Source of the DNA: Deltaproteobacteria bacterium
Lineage (GTDB): Bacteria > Myxococcota_C > UBA6777
Assembly (NCBI GenBank): GCA_002731275.1
Contig: PCBK01000076.1
Location: 1-64,000, forward strand
Reading direction: 5' to 3'
Length of the DNA: 64,000 nt
Shown here: positions 1 through 7,010 of the stretch, piece by piece
How positions within the stretch are numbered: position 1 is the first letter of the stretch
Layout: each line of letters opens with the position of its first letter
Made by a program: the position numbers and the translations under genes
The notes under the pieces: model-generated
Databases searched by the model: none
Seen by the model: only the letters and a program-made list of their open reading frames with translations
What the model was told of the DNA's origin: nothing

Positions 1-108
1 AGCAACGCTATTGCAACGACGAATAACGATGCTTGGGGCTTCAGCAACAACCTCTACGGACGTTTCTTTTTCTGTATCCTTTTTTGCATCCGATGGCCTT
101 ATATCTAT

Positions 109-179
109 GCTCCAACCAGGAATCGAACCTGGCTCTTCGGTTTAGGAGACCAACGTGACATCCACTTCACCATTGGAGC
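109..179 (-). tRNA. tRNA-Arg (CCT)
   Basis: Complete 71-nt cloverleaf on the minus strand: 7-bp acceptor GCTCCAA/TTGGAGC, 5-bp T stem CCAGG/CCTGG with TTCGATT loop, anticodon stem TTGGT/ACCGA and loop CTCCTAA, giving anticodon CCT (codon AGG). The 3' CCA is not encoded. It is the last (promoter-distal) member of the array. Confidence 0.9.
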
Positions 180-212
180 GATTGACTATTCTCCTTCGAA
201 AATAGAGACCTT

Positions 213-284
213 ACCGCAAGTGGGATTCGAACCCACACCGTACAGGGTTTAAGCCTGCTGCCTCTGCCATTGGGCCATTGCGGC
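213..284 (-). tRNA. tRNA with Leu anticodon (TAA), class I fold
   Basis: 72-nt cloverleaf: acceptor GCCGCAA/TTGCGGT (G1-U72 wobble), T stem GTGGG/CCCAC, anticodon stem GCAGG/CCTGT, loop CTTAAAC, anticodon TAA. The variable region is only 5 nt (ACGGT), although bacterial tRNA-Leu normally carries a long variable arm. The discriminator is A and CCA is not encoded. The body closely resembles the neighbouring CAA gene, so the two are paralogues. The charging identity is uncertain. Confidence 0.8.
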
Positions 285-290
285 ATCTAT

Positions 291-363
291 ACCGTAGGTG
301 GGAGTCGAACCCACAACCTTTCGATTTTGAATCGAACGCCTCTGCCAATTGGGCCACTACGGC
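291..363 (-). tRNA. tRNA with Leu anticodon (CAA), class I fold
   Basis: 73-nt cloverleaf: acceptor GCCGTAG/CTACGGT (G1-U72 wobble), T stem GTGGG/CCCAC, anticodon stem TTCGA/TCGAA, loop TTCAAAA, anticodon CAA. The variable loop is short (AGGTT), unlike the class II tRNA-Leu of other bacteria. CCA is not encoded. It lies 6 bp from the TAA gene and shares its D arm and T stem. Confidence 0.8.
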
Positions 364-374
364 AAAATGATGAT

Positions 375-445
375 GCGTGTGACAGGAATTGAACCCGCAT
401 CTTCTGGGTGGAAACCAGACATCTTCACCATTGGACGACACACGC
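375..445 (-). tRNA. tRNA-Gly (TCC)
   Basis: 71-nt cloverleaf: acceptor GCGTGTG/CACACGC, anticodon stem TCTGG/CCAGA with loop TTTCCAC (anticodon TCC), T stem GCGGG/CCTGT containing two G-U pairs. Nearly identical in body to the Gly-GCC gene at 714-784. CCA not encoded. Confidence 0.9.
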
Positions 446-461
446 TTATTATCAAAACAAA

Positions 462-529
462 GGCACTGCCGGGAATCGAACCCGACTCATGAGTTTTGCA
501 GACTCAATGACTCCCAGAGTCACAGTGCC
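462..529 (-). tRNA. tRNA-Cys (GCA)
   Basis: 68-nt cloverleaf: acceptor GGCACTG/CAGTGCC, anticodon stem TGAGT/ACTCA, loop CTGCAAA (anticodon GCA), T stem TCGGG/CCCGG. The discriminator is U, as expected for tRNA-Cys. CCA not encoded. Confidence 0.92.
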
Positions 530-535
530 AATCGA

Positions 536-607
536 GCCCCTGCGGAGAGTCGAACTCCGATCTCCTGGGTACGAACAAGGAATAGTTTCCACAACTACTT
601 CAAGGGC
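536..607 (-). tRNA. tRNA-Thr (CGT)
   Basis: 72-nt cloverleaf: acceptor GCCCTTG/CAGGGGC, T stem CGGAG/CTCCG, loop TTCGTAC (anticodon CGT). The anticodon stem CCTTG/CCAGG contains one T-C mismatch. CCA not encoded. It sits 6 bp from tRNA-Cys. Confidence 0.82.
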
Positions 608-619
608 ATATTCAATCGT

Positions 620-691
620 CGGGATGACAGGAGTCGAACCTGCACTCTCCGGTGTCCAAGGCCGGCGGCTTACCATCAAGCCTTCATCCCG
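620..691 (-). tRNA. tRNA-Pro (TGG), divergent copy
   Basis: 72-nt cloverleaf with the Pro-typical C1-G72 acceptor (CGGGATG/CATCCCG), T stem GCAGG/CCTGT and loop CTTGGAC (anticodon TGG). The base pair closing the anticodon stem is a C-A mismatch. A second and more canonical Pro-TGG gene lies at 1044-1116. CCA not encoded. Confidence 0.82.
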
Positions 692-713
692 TTTGTATAG
701 AAAAAACGAAAGT

Positions 714-784
714 GCGTGTGACAGGAATCGAACCTGCATCCCCTGGATGGCAACCAGACATCTTCACCATTGGACGACACACGC
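714..784 (-). tRNA. tRNA-Gly (GCC)
   Basis: 71-nt cloverleaf: acceptor GCGTGTG/CACACGC, anticodon stem TCTGG/CCAGG, loop TTGCCAT (anticodon GCC), T stem GCAGG/CCTGT. Paralogue of the Gly-TCC gene in the same array. CCA not encoded. Confidence 0.92.
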
Positions 785-830
785 AATTGACGATTGATAA
801 AAACACACTCTAATTATCGTCTTTATTCGC

Positions 831-900
831 TCCAGAGCTGGGATTCGAACCCAGAAGAACTGGTTAACAGCCAGCCATGATACCCTTTCATCACTCTGGA
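831..900 (-). tRNA. tRNA-Asn (GTT)
   Basis: 70-nt cloverleaf: U1-A72 acceptor TCCAGAG/CTCTGGA as usual for tRNA-Asn, anticodon stem GCTGG/CCAGT, loop CTGTTAA (anticodon GTT), T stem CTGGG/CCCAG, discriminator G. CCA not encoded. Confidence 0.92.
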
Positions 901-941
901 AAAATGAGAGAATCTATCATATAAAAATAATATTCAAACCA

Positions 942-1011
942 GCCAACCGTCGGAATCGAACCGCCTTCGCGCTTTACAAGAGCGCTGCTATCCCAGATAG
1001 CTTCGATTGGC
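942..1011 (-). tRNA. tRNA-Thr (TGT)
   Basis: 70-nt cloverleaf: acceptor GCCAATC/GGTTGGC, anticodon stem GCGCT/AGCGC, loop CTTGTAA (anticodon TGT). The T stem GGCGG/CCGAC contains one G-A mismatch. CCA not encoded. Confidence 0.85.
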
Positions 1012-1043
1012 AAGACACAAGAAACGAGAAACAAACACTCAGT

Positions 1044-1116
<73 letters not shown>

Positions 1117-1123
1117 AAAAGAT

Positions 1124-1194
1124 GACCCCTACGGGACTCGAACCCGTGCTCTTGACGTGAAAGGCCAATGTCCTCACCACTAGACGAAGGGGCC
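1124..1194 (-). tRNA. tRNA-Glu (TTC)
   Basis: 71-nt cloverleaf: acceptor GGCCCCT/AGGGGTC, anticodon stem TTGGC/GTCAA, loop CTTTCAC (anticodon TTC), T stem ACGGG/CCCGT. It resembles standard bacterial tRNA-Glu through much of its length. CCA not encoded. Confidence 0.93.
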
Positions 1195-1238
1195 ATACAC
1201 CCAAACATATCAACACTTAGATATATTCAAGCACATGC

Positions 1239-1308
1239 TCTGGAACAAGGATTCGAACCTTGACTTATGGGTTCAGAGCCCACTGTCCTACCATTAGACG
1301 ATTCCAGA
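1239..1308 (-). tRNA. tRNA-Gln (CTG)
   Basis: 70-nt cloverleaf: U1-A72 acceptor TCTGGAA/TTCCAGA as in tRNA-Gln, anticodon stem GTGGG/CCCAT, loop CTCTGAA (anticodon CTG), T stem CAAGG/CCTTG, discriminator G. It is the first gene of the array in transcription order, only 29 bp after a strong terminator. Confidence 0.92.
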
Positions 1309-1337
1309 AAAAATGTTGGAGAAAAAGTTGAGCACAC

Positions 1338-1374
1338 AAAAAAACCGCCTGAACCAAGTGGCTCAGGCGGTTTT
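1338..1374 (-). terminator. Intrinsic terminator below the small peptide gene
   Basis: Perfect 8-bp stem CCGCCTGA/TCAGGCGG (1345-1352 with 1363-1370), extended by a small inner CCA/TGG pairing. It is followed on the minus strand by seven T (1338-1344). It begins about 30 bp after the stop codon of the small ORF ending at 1406. The four T on the opposite side could also give weak plus-strand termination. Confidence 0.85.
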
Positions 1375-1405
1375 AGCGAAACTCAATCAGATTGGAAAGA
1401 TTGAA

Positions 1406-1591
1406 TCAGCCACCTGAACCATGTTCTCGAAGTCTTTCACACAAGCCCCCAAATTCGGGGCCTTCCGGTAAGACGACGGGTGTACATAGACATCCACACA
1501 CCGGGAACGTGAAGCCATTCCCACAGCCATTTCCATTTGTATTTTGCTGTCCGAGTGTATTCGGTGTGGCTGGTTGGATGTTGATATACAT
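1406..1591 (-). CDS. Small Cys/Gly-rich peptide, unknown function
   Basis: A 61-residue ORF that resembles no family I recognise. ATG 1591 has AAGGA nine bases upstream; an alternative ATG at 1597 would lie only three bases from it. The N-terminal 20 residues are polar (Asn, Gln, Thr, Pro). An Asn/Gly-rich turn follows, then Cys at about 23, 32, 34, 36 and 51 with a Cys-x-Cys-x-Cys core, and the end is His-Gly-Ser-Gly-Gly. There is no signal peptide or membrane segment. A strong terminator 30 bp downstream and two leader hairpins support a real transcription unit. It could be a metal-binding peptide or a modified-peptide precursor, but no maturation enzyme is adjacent. Moderate confidence that it is expressed; function unknown. 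Confidence 0.5.
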   Translation of the reverse strand: MYINIQPATPNTLGQQNTNGNGCGNGFTFPVCGCLCTPVVLPEGPEFGGLCERLREHGSGG

Positions 1592-1614
1592 TGTCATGAT
1601 TCCTTGTATTGACG

Positions 1615-1675
1615 GCCTTTTTAGAAAGGCGGGATTGTTTGTTGAAGTGGGATGATGTGTTGTGTTCTTCATCCC
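1615..1675 (-). promoter_or_regulatory. Two hairpins in the leader of the small peptide gene
   Basis: Two perfect inverted repeats lie directly upstream of the ribosome binding site: GCCTTT/AAAGGC (1615-1620 with 1625-1630, 4-nt loop) and GGGATGA/TCATCCC (1649-1655 with 1669-1675, 13-nt loop). They could be leader RNA structures or operator sites. No clear promoter hexamers were found upstream. Confidence 0.35.
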
Positions 1676-1776
1676 GTTCGCTATGTACTACGCCTGCCCC
1701 CAAAGAGAAGTTCAAACTTTTTCAACAAAAAATCAACAAAAGCAACAAAACACTGATTTCATTGACAAATAAATCC

Positions 1777-3054
1777 TCAAGGTTTTGCGCTTGTGTATGT
1801 GATCTCATCACTTTCGACTGCTTTGAGGTACTTTCGACTGCTCTCACTCTTGCGCAAGATCACGTTAAACAACGCCGTTGAATAGTAATTGATCCACTTG
1901 TGCGCTTCTTTGATCGGCGTGTTGTCAGTAACGGAACAACCGTCAGAGAGGATATTTTGAACCGAACTTCCCATACCGATCTTGTCCGCAAAGCTCGCAA
2001 GATCAAAATCACAAATGTTGCTAAAGCTGAAGTGTCCTCCCCGCTTCAATGTGATCAAATGTCTCTCCGCACCAAAGAATTCTCCTTTGATCATGTTGTC
2101 GTAGAATCCCTTTTGCTCCTCCTGGTAATCGAGCGTGTTGTCCTGTTGTGCAGCGAGCACCATCACAGGTGTGTTTGCGATAAACTCGGACTTCACGCCA
2201 CCATATCCAGAAAATGTATAAGGAGCTTGTGGAATGGAGACTTTGATCTCAGGAACCGTTTTTGTCGAAAGGATAGAGGTCAGACCACCATAGGAGTGAC
2301 CCGTGATACCAACATCTTCAACGCGAACAAAGTTATGAAGAAGATCACCCGATTTGTTCACACGCTCCTTCACCAGATCGTACAACCACTTCATGTCAAC
2401 AGGCCGAGACGCAGCAAATCGAGCGATCCCCCCAGCTGACACCTCTCGCTCCATGATCAGATCATACATCGTGTTACCATGGTGATCGAGAGAGACCACG
2501 ACATATCCATGACTTGCGAGGTGAACTGTTTGGAAAACAGACTGATACCGAATCCCTCCGCTACCATGTGAGAACAAGATCAGTGGATAAGGACCTTCTT
2601 CACGAAGAGGCTCAGCGTCGCGGTGGGCATCTTGATTAAGAACGGGGATCTCACCACCAAGCCGTTTCAACTCAGCTTGCACATTCGCAGGCGCATCTGT
2701 CTTGACATCGTACCCATCCGTCTTTGAGCCCTTCGCAGAGTCGACCGCTGGATACCAGACCTCCACAACCATAGGCATGTCTTTGCCTGTCGCCGGATCT
2801 TTTCGCGAAGGATCAGTCAAGCGCCACGTCGTCACTCCTACGGTGTACGGACCCGTTTTACCAGGATCGACCTCTTTATCAGGACCAGCCCCTCTGATCT
2901 CCTGTTTCTTTACCTCTGTGTTCGTTCCACCGTCCGCGACGGTCTTTTCTCCATTGTTCGACACTTGATCCGAGCACGCCCAAAACAAAGACACAAAAAG
3001 AAACGCAAATAACACACGACTACACAATACTGTCAGACTGTATGACTTTTTCAT
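1777..3054 (-). CDS. Secreted alpha/beta-hydrolase lipoprotein (PAF-acetylhydrolase/dienelactone-hydrolase-like)
   Basis: A 425-residue lipoprotein: signal peptide with lipobox LFWAC, Cys about 27, then a Gly/Thr/Lys-rich linker. The alpha/beta-hydrolase core shows the oxyanion motif SHGSGG near 163-168, the nucleophile elbow GHSYGG near 253 and a late GGHF carrying the probable catalytic His near 342; an Asp in QQDNTLDY is a candidate third residue. The layout resembles the platelet-activating-factor acetylhydrolase/chlorophyllase-like families, so an esterase or lipase acting at the cell envelope is likely; the substrate is unknown. The second of two adjacent ATGs is preferred because AGGAG lies five bases before it. 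It is transcribed towards the small peptide and tRNA array, about 190 bp away. Confidence 0.8.
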   Translation of the reverse strand: MKKSYSLTVLCSRVLFAFLFVSLFWACSDQVSNNGEKTVADGGTNTEVKKQEIRGAGPDKEVDPGKTGPYTVGVTTWRLTDPSRKDPATGKDMPMVVEVWYPAVDSAKGSKTDGYDVKTDAPANVQAELKRLGGEIPVLNQDAHRDAEPLREEGPYPLILFSHGSGGIRYQSVFQTVHLASHGYVVVSLDHHGNTMYDLIMEREVSAGGIARFAASRPVDMKWLYDLVKERVNKSGDLLHNFVRVEDVGITGHSYGGLTSILSTKTVPEIKVSIPQAPYTFSGYGGVKSEFIANTPVMVLAAQQDNTLDYQEEQKGFYDNMIKGEFFGAERHLITLKRGGHFSFSNICDFDLASFADKIGMGSSVQNILSDGCSVTDNTPIKEAHKWINYYSTALFNVILRKSESSRKYLKAVESDEITYTSAKP

Positions 3055-3234
3055 CATGACTCCTACATCGTTCTCAAAAAGGAGCTGCTATCCTACTAGA
3101 AAAAAACTTTCGGATCAAAATGGTACAATCCACATCTTAATGAAGGGTCGTCAAGTACGATAGAACATTGTATCTTGGCCCAAAGACAAAGAAGTCCTAC
3201 AAACACACAACGCTCAGGTGAAAGGTGGATCAAC

Positions 3235-5001
3235 ATGGGTGTGTTTCAGCGGTGGATCAATTCGCTACAAAGACGGTGGGTCAACGCAAATGTCGGTGTC
3301 TGGTACCACCCAAAATACCGACTCCCTCTTACAACCATCGAACACAGCGCACAACTTGAGCCCCGAAGAGCTGACTTTGTCGCGTGGTACCTCTTCAAAC
3401 AGAGATTGATCGCAGCCGAACAATTTCAACGACCAGAACGCATCAGCTATCGCGATCTGGGTAGAGTTCATTCACATGCCTACCTCGAATCGCTCACAAA
3501 CCCCGATAATCTCGCAAGGATTTTTGGTGTTGAGCGCTGGGATGTCGTCGTCGATGAGCTCATCTCCACTGTTCGACTCGCCTGTGGGGGAACCTGTGCA
3601 GCTGCGAAAAGAAGCCTTCGCACCAAAAAACCCAACATCAACTTGATGGGTGGGTTCCATCACGCCGGTCCAGAATCGGGAGGTGGCCTTTGTCCAGTGA
3701 ATGATATCGCTGTGAGTATCGCCCAGCTTCGGTCAGAGGGATTCCAAGGCATGATCAGCGTCCTCGATCTGGACGCACACCCTCCAGATGGGACCTCCGC
3801 CTGCTTGCGGGATGATCTTCTCGTATGGCAAGGCTCGATCAGTGGGACGAGTTGGGGTGAGCTGGAGCGGGTTGACGAAATCCAACTGCCCGAAAACAGT
3901 GGTGACAGTGTTGTCCTCGAAGCACTTGAGCACTTGCTCGCCCTCATGCCCAAATCAGATCTCGTGTATGTCATCGCTGGGGGTGACGTCCTACTTGACG
4001 ATCACATGGGGACGCTCGGCATGACCATCGAAGGAGCACAGAAGAGAGACATGAAGATCATGAAAGCGCTGGATGGCGTCCCGAGCGTCTGGTTGCCAGG
4101 CGGAGGTTATCATCCGGCCTCATGGAAAGTCCTCGCAAATACAGGTGCCCTCCTCTCTCTCGAACAAATGCACTATATCCCCTCCTATGAAGACCCGATG
4201 AAGTCTTACTTCAAGAGCGTCGCCAGTACACTTTACCTATCAGACATCGAAGACGAAAACTTTTTAACGGAAGACGACATCGCTGAGCTAATGGGTGCTT
4301 CTACAATCCAGCCGAAACACTACATGGGCTTTTACACAAAAGAAGGTGTTGAATATAGCCTCTACAAATACGGCCTTCTCCACCATATTCGGCGCCTTGG
4401 ATATGATCACTTTGAGGTCGAATTCAAAAACACCGCCAATGGCGAAAGGTTAAGGCTGTACTCAGAGTTACGTGGGGAGCAAGAGGTCCTTTTGGAAGTC
4501 ATCCTACAAAAAACACGGCTCTCAACGGAGGACTTCTTGTACGTTCACTGGCTGACCCTCAGACACCCAAGGGCTCATTTTAGCGACAAACGTCCCAAAT
4601 TGCCCGGACAAGAAATGCCCGGTCTCGGTCTCGCAAAAGAAGCCTTCGAGTTGCTCATCATCATGGCCAAACGGCTCAATCTCAACGGCGTTATGTACCG
4701 CCCCTCCTGGTATCATGTCGCTTACGCAGCCCGACAACGATACAGATTTGTCGACCCCATTGAGCAAGCCCACTTTGAAGCGATTGGCCGTGATCTCGAA
4801 GACGTTCAACTCTCGGAAATCAGCCACGCCATAAATGAAAAGAGACTCTTAATGAATGGGGAGGTCTTTATCTGGAAAGCCGGACAATCAGCTCACTGGT
4901 TTACTGAGCCACCTGATGATCGCGTGCTCATCGATGAAGAGATGGAAAAAGTCACCTTCACCTTGCTCCCCCCACAAGATGATCAGGCCAAAACGGACTA
5001 A
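3235..5001 (+). CDS. Histone-deacetylase-family protein with long C-terminal extension
   Basis: A 588-residue protein from ATG 3235, chosen because AAAGGTGG precedes it; the frame is open further upstream from a TTG at 3175. The arginase/deacetylase core shows His-His (GGFHHAGP, about 142-143), the zinc ligands Asp and His in LDLDAH (about 180-182), the third Asp in AGGDVLL (about 251) and the catalytic Tyr in GGGYH (about 292). Members of this family remove acyl groups from lysines, polyamines or small amides (HDAC, AcuC, AphA). The zinc site and Tyr look intact, although the usual DxHHGDGT motif reads DAHPPDGT. About 270 residues after the core match nothing I recognise. Its stop overlaps the convergent lipoprotein gene by 4 bp. 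Confidence 0.82.
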   Translation: MGVFQRWINSLQRRWVNANVGVWYHPKYRLPLTTIEHSAQLEPRRADFVAWYLFKQRLIAAEQFQRPERISYRDLGRVHSHAYLESLTNPDNLARIFGVERWDVVVDELISTVRLACGGTCAAAKRSLRTKKPNINLMGGFHHAGPESGGGLCPVNDIAVSIAQLRSEGFQGMISVLDLDAHPPDGTSACLRDDLLVWQGSISGTSWGELERVDEIQLPENSGDSVVLEALEHLLALMPKSDLVYVIAGGDVLLDDHMGTLGMTIEGAQKRDMKIMKALDGVPSVWLPGGGYHPASWKVLANTGALLSLEQMHYIPSYEDPMKSYFKSVASTLYLSDIEDENFLTEDDIAELMGASTIQPKHYMGFYTKEGVEYSLYKYGLLHHIRRLGYDHFEVEFKNTANGERLRLYSELRGEQEVLLEVILQKTRLSTEDFLYVHWLTLRHPRAHFSDKRPKLPGQEMPGLGLAKEAFELLIIMAKRLNLNGVMYRPSWYHVAYAARQRYRFVDPIEQAHFEAIGRDLEDVQLSEISHAINEKRLLMNGEVFIWKAGQSAHWFTEPPDDRVLIDEEMEKVTFTLLPPQDDQAKTD

Positions 5002-6281
5002 TTAAGCTTCCACCAACAGTATGTTTTGTTAATACATTGGTTGTAAATAAAGTCGAATTTGGCACAATCACTTACAGCCGAACAAGCCCCTACACAGTAA
5101 CTCAAAAATCCACCCGACTTGCAATACTGTCCACTACCGCAATTGTTTGTGCTTGAACATTGCTTTGTACAGATCTTGAAGCCAAGTCCACCAGGATCTG
5201 CACACAACCCTGATTTACACTCCGCGTCATCGTAACACTGCGCGCCGAAGTTCTTCCAACTCAACCAACAATGGCCCTCGTAGCTACACCACAGCATCGT
5301 CTTGTAGGGCTTGCAATCGCTATGTTTTTGGCAACGTGGTACACAAGCACCATAACTTCCAGAATGAACCTCACACATCTGATCGCTCGCACAATCCATG
5401 TTGAGTTGGCACTTCTTCGTACAAATCTTGGTCCCCAAGCCTCCAGGATCTTTACAAATGTACCGACAATCACTGTCCGACGTACAAGGCTGACCAAATG
5501 CAACTGTAGGTTTCGGCTCTGGCTTTGGCTCTGGTATCGGTTCGGGCTCCGGCAACACAGGTTCTGGTTCTGGATACACAGGTTCTGGTTCTGGATACAC
5601 AGGCTCTGGTTCTGGATACACAGGCTCGGGTTCTGGATACACCGGTTCTGGCTCTGGAAGTACTGGCTCTGGCTCTGGCAAGACGGGTTCTGCTTTTTTT
5701 TCAGTGGCGACATCGGGCGAGGATGGCTGATCAGGGATGATGTCAGTGACAGGCTCAGAAGCTGTCTCGACACCTGCATCAGGTTGGACAGGCTCCTCAA
5801 AGACAGGTTCCTGCTTGGGTTTTTCTTTGATGGACTCACCTGGCCAAGAAGACATCTCGGAAGCAGGCTCTTTGGATTTTGTTTCGTCGGGTAAGCGGGT
5901 CGGCTCGCCTTTTTCAACAACAGGTTCACGAAGAGGCTCGGGCTTGGGTTCCGAGACGCTCATTTTTTCGCCTGTGTCAGGTTTTTTGGGAGGGCGTTCT
6001 TGTACAGGATCAGGGATCACAAGCTCAAAGGACGCATCCACATCTTCAGGTTCTTCGTCAGGTTCGCCTTTTTCGCCATCGGTGTTCTTTTCAGAGGGGT
6101 GCTCTGCATGTTGGTGGTCTTCTTGGATAGAAGCGTCTGGCTTCGGCATGCAAATGGTCTGGTGACAAAGCTCACCTTGGGGACAATCAGCGTCTTTCTC
6201 ACACGGCGTTGTTCCAGCGCAACCGAGATACATCCCGGTGATCATGATAAATAAGAGAAAAAATCCATTCCAGCGTTCCAC
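4998..6281 (-). CDS. Cys-rich lipoprotein with Pro-Glu tandem repeats
   Basis: A 427-residue lipoprotein starting at GTG with GGGAGG six bases upstream. The lipobox is YLGC (Cys 21). A short Cys motif (CEKDADCPQGELC) follows. Then comes a long acidic Pro/Glu/Lys linker that includes seven 7-residue units built on PEPEPV. The C-terminal 170 residues carry about 20 Cys in repeated blocks of the type CxSDxDC and GLGxKICTKxC. Such domains are common on surface lipoproteins of Myxococcota-like bacteria; the role is unknown, with adhesion or cell-surface display possible. The Pro-rich linker probably spans the periplasm or extends the Cys-rich head from the membrane. Confidence 0.8.
   Translation of the reverse strand: MERWNGFFLLFIMITGMYLGCAGTTPCEKDADCPQGELCHQTICMPKPDASIQEDHQHAEHPSEKNTDGEKGEPDEEPEDVDASFELVIPDPVQERPPKKPDTGEKMSVSEPKPEPLREPVVEKGEPTRLPDETKSKEPASEMSSWPGESIKEKPKQEPVFEEPVQPDAGVETASEPVTDIIPDQPSSPDVATEKKAEPVLPEPEPVLPEPEPVYPEPEPVYPEPEPVYPEPEPVYPEPEPVLPEPEPIPEPKPEPKPTVAFGQPCTSDSDCRYICKDPGGLGTKICTKKCQLNMDCASDQMCEVHSGSYGACVPRCQKHSDCKPYKTMLWCSYEGHCWLSWKNFGAQCYDDAECKSGLCADPGGLGFKICTKQCSSTNNCGSGQYCKSGGFLSYCVGACSAVSDCAKFDFIYNQCINKTYCWWKLN
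5539..5685 (-). repeat. Seven 21-bp tandem repeats coding PEPEPV(Y/L)
   Basis: Seven consecutive 21-bp units (starts 5539, 5560, 5581, 5602, 5623, 5644, 5665). The second to fourth units are almost identical and the flanking units more diverged. They keep the reading frame of the lipoprotein, so copy-number change would alter linker length only. Confidence 0.9.
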
Positions 6282-6317
6282 TAGAGACCTCCCTCAGTAA
6301 CAAAGCGACCATCCGAA

Positions 6318-6788
6318 CTATTTTGATTTGGCTTGTTTGTTGTCAATTTCGCGAATGGCGATCGTACAACGAGAGATACAGATCTTTCGATCTTCATCGT
6401 CGACCACATCGATGTTATAGACGTGGGTCGTACGTCCGCGGTGTATCGGTGTCGCGATGGCAAACAGCGTCCCAGATGATGCAGGACGAAGGTGGTTTGC
6501 GTTGATCTCCATACCAAAACCAACATGTGTGCGGGGATCAAGATACAGATTTGCTGCGATTGATGCTGCGGTCTCAGCCAGGAGAACATAAATACCACCG
6601 TTGACGATGCCTGTCGGTTGGAACAAACGCTCATCAACATCAATCGCGACGATCGAACGATCAGGATCATAGGCTTCAACACGAATGCCCATAAAGTCCA
6701 TGTTTGATTTGTCGTATCGTGCTTCGAGCCATTCGATTCTTTCCTTCAGAGACACTTCATCTTCAATAGAAGTCACAACATTTTCCAT
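6318..6788 (-). CDS. PaaI-family hotdog thioesterase
   Basis: A 156-residue protein, typical length for a single hotdog-fold thioesterase. The central helix motif VNGGIYVLLAETAAS (about 62-76) corresponds to the HGG...E/D(T)AAS region of PaaI/YdiI-type acyl-CoA thioesterases, with Asn replacing the usual His and Glu 72 as the likely catalytic acid. Cytoplasmic hydrolysis of an acyl- or aryl-CoA is expected; the substrate is unknown. AAAGGA eight bases before ATG 6788 supports the start. The gene runs behind the Cys-rich lipoprotein promoter region (36 bp) and may be co-transcribed with it. Confidence 0.85.
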   Translation of the reverse strand: MENVVTSIEDEVSLKERIEWLEARYDKSNMDFMGIRVEAYDPDRSIVAIDVDERLFQPTGIVNGGIYVLLAETAASIAANLYLDPRTHVGFGMEINANHLRPASSGTLFAIATPIHRGRTTHVYNIDVVDDEDRKICISRCTIAIREIDNKQAKSK

Positions 6789-7010
6789 TTTGTTTTCCTT
6801 TCCAGTACATCATCTTCAATACAAAGTAACGGCCGCTGTTCAAAATCATTGAACAGGAGCTCTCGAACAAGATGGTGCAGATTGGGGTCTTGCATCAAGG
6901 TGTGGACAAAAAATTGCCTTCGAGAGGGGGGTTGCCGTACAGTTGAACCTAACTATCGATCACATAACCATACCATAAAATGGTGAAATATGTCGGAGTG
7001 TGGAGGCAAA

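Noticed and set aside
389-797. Open frames running across the tRNA genes on both strands
   Set aside because: They lie in proven cloverleaf sequence and have no start signals.
5271-5894. Long plus-strand frame rich in Trp, Phe and Leu opposite the Pro/Glu linker
   Set aside because: A complement of the Pro-Glu tandem repeats; no ribosome binding site and no signal.
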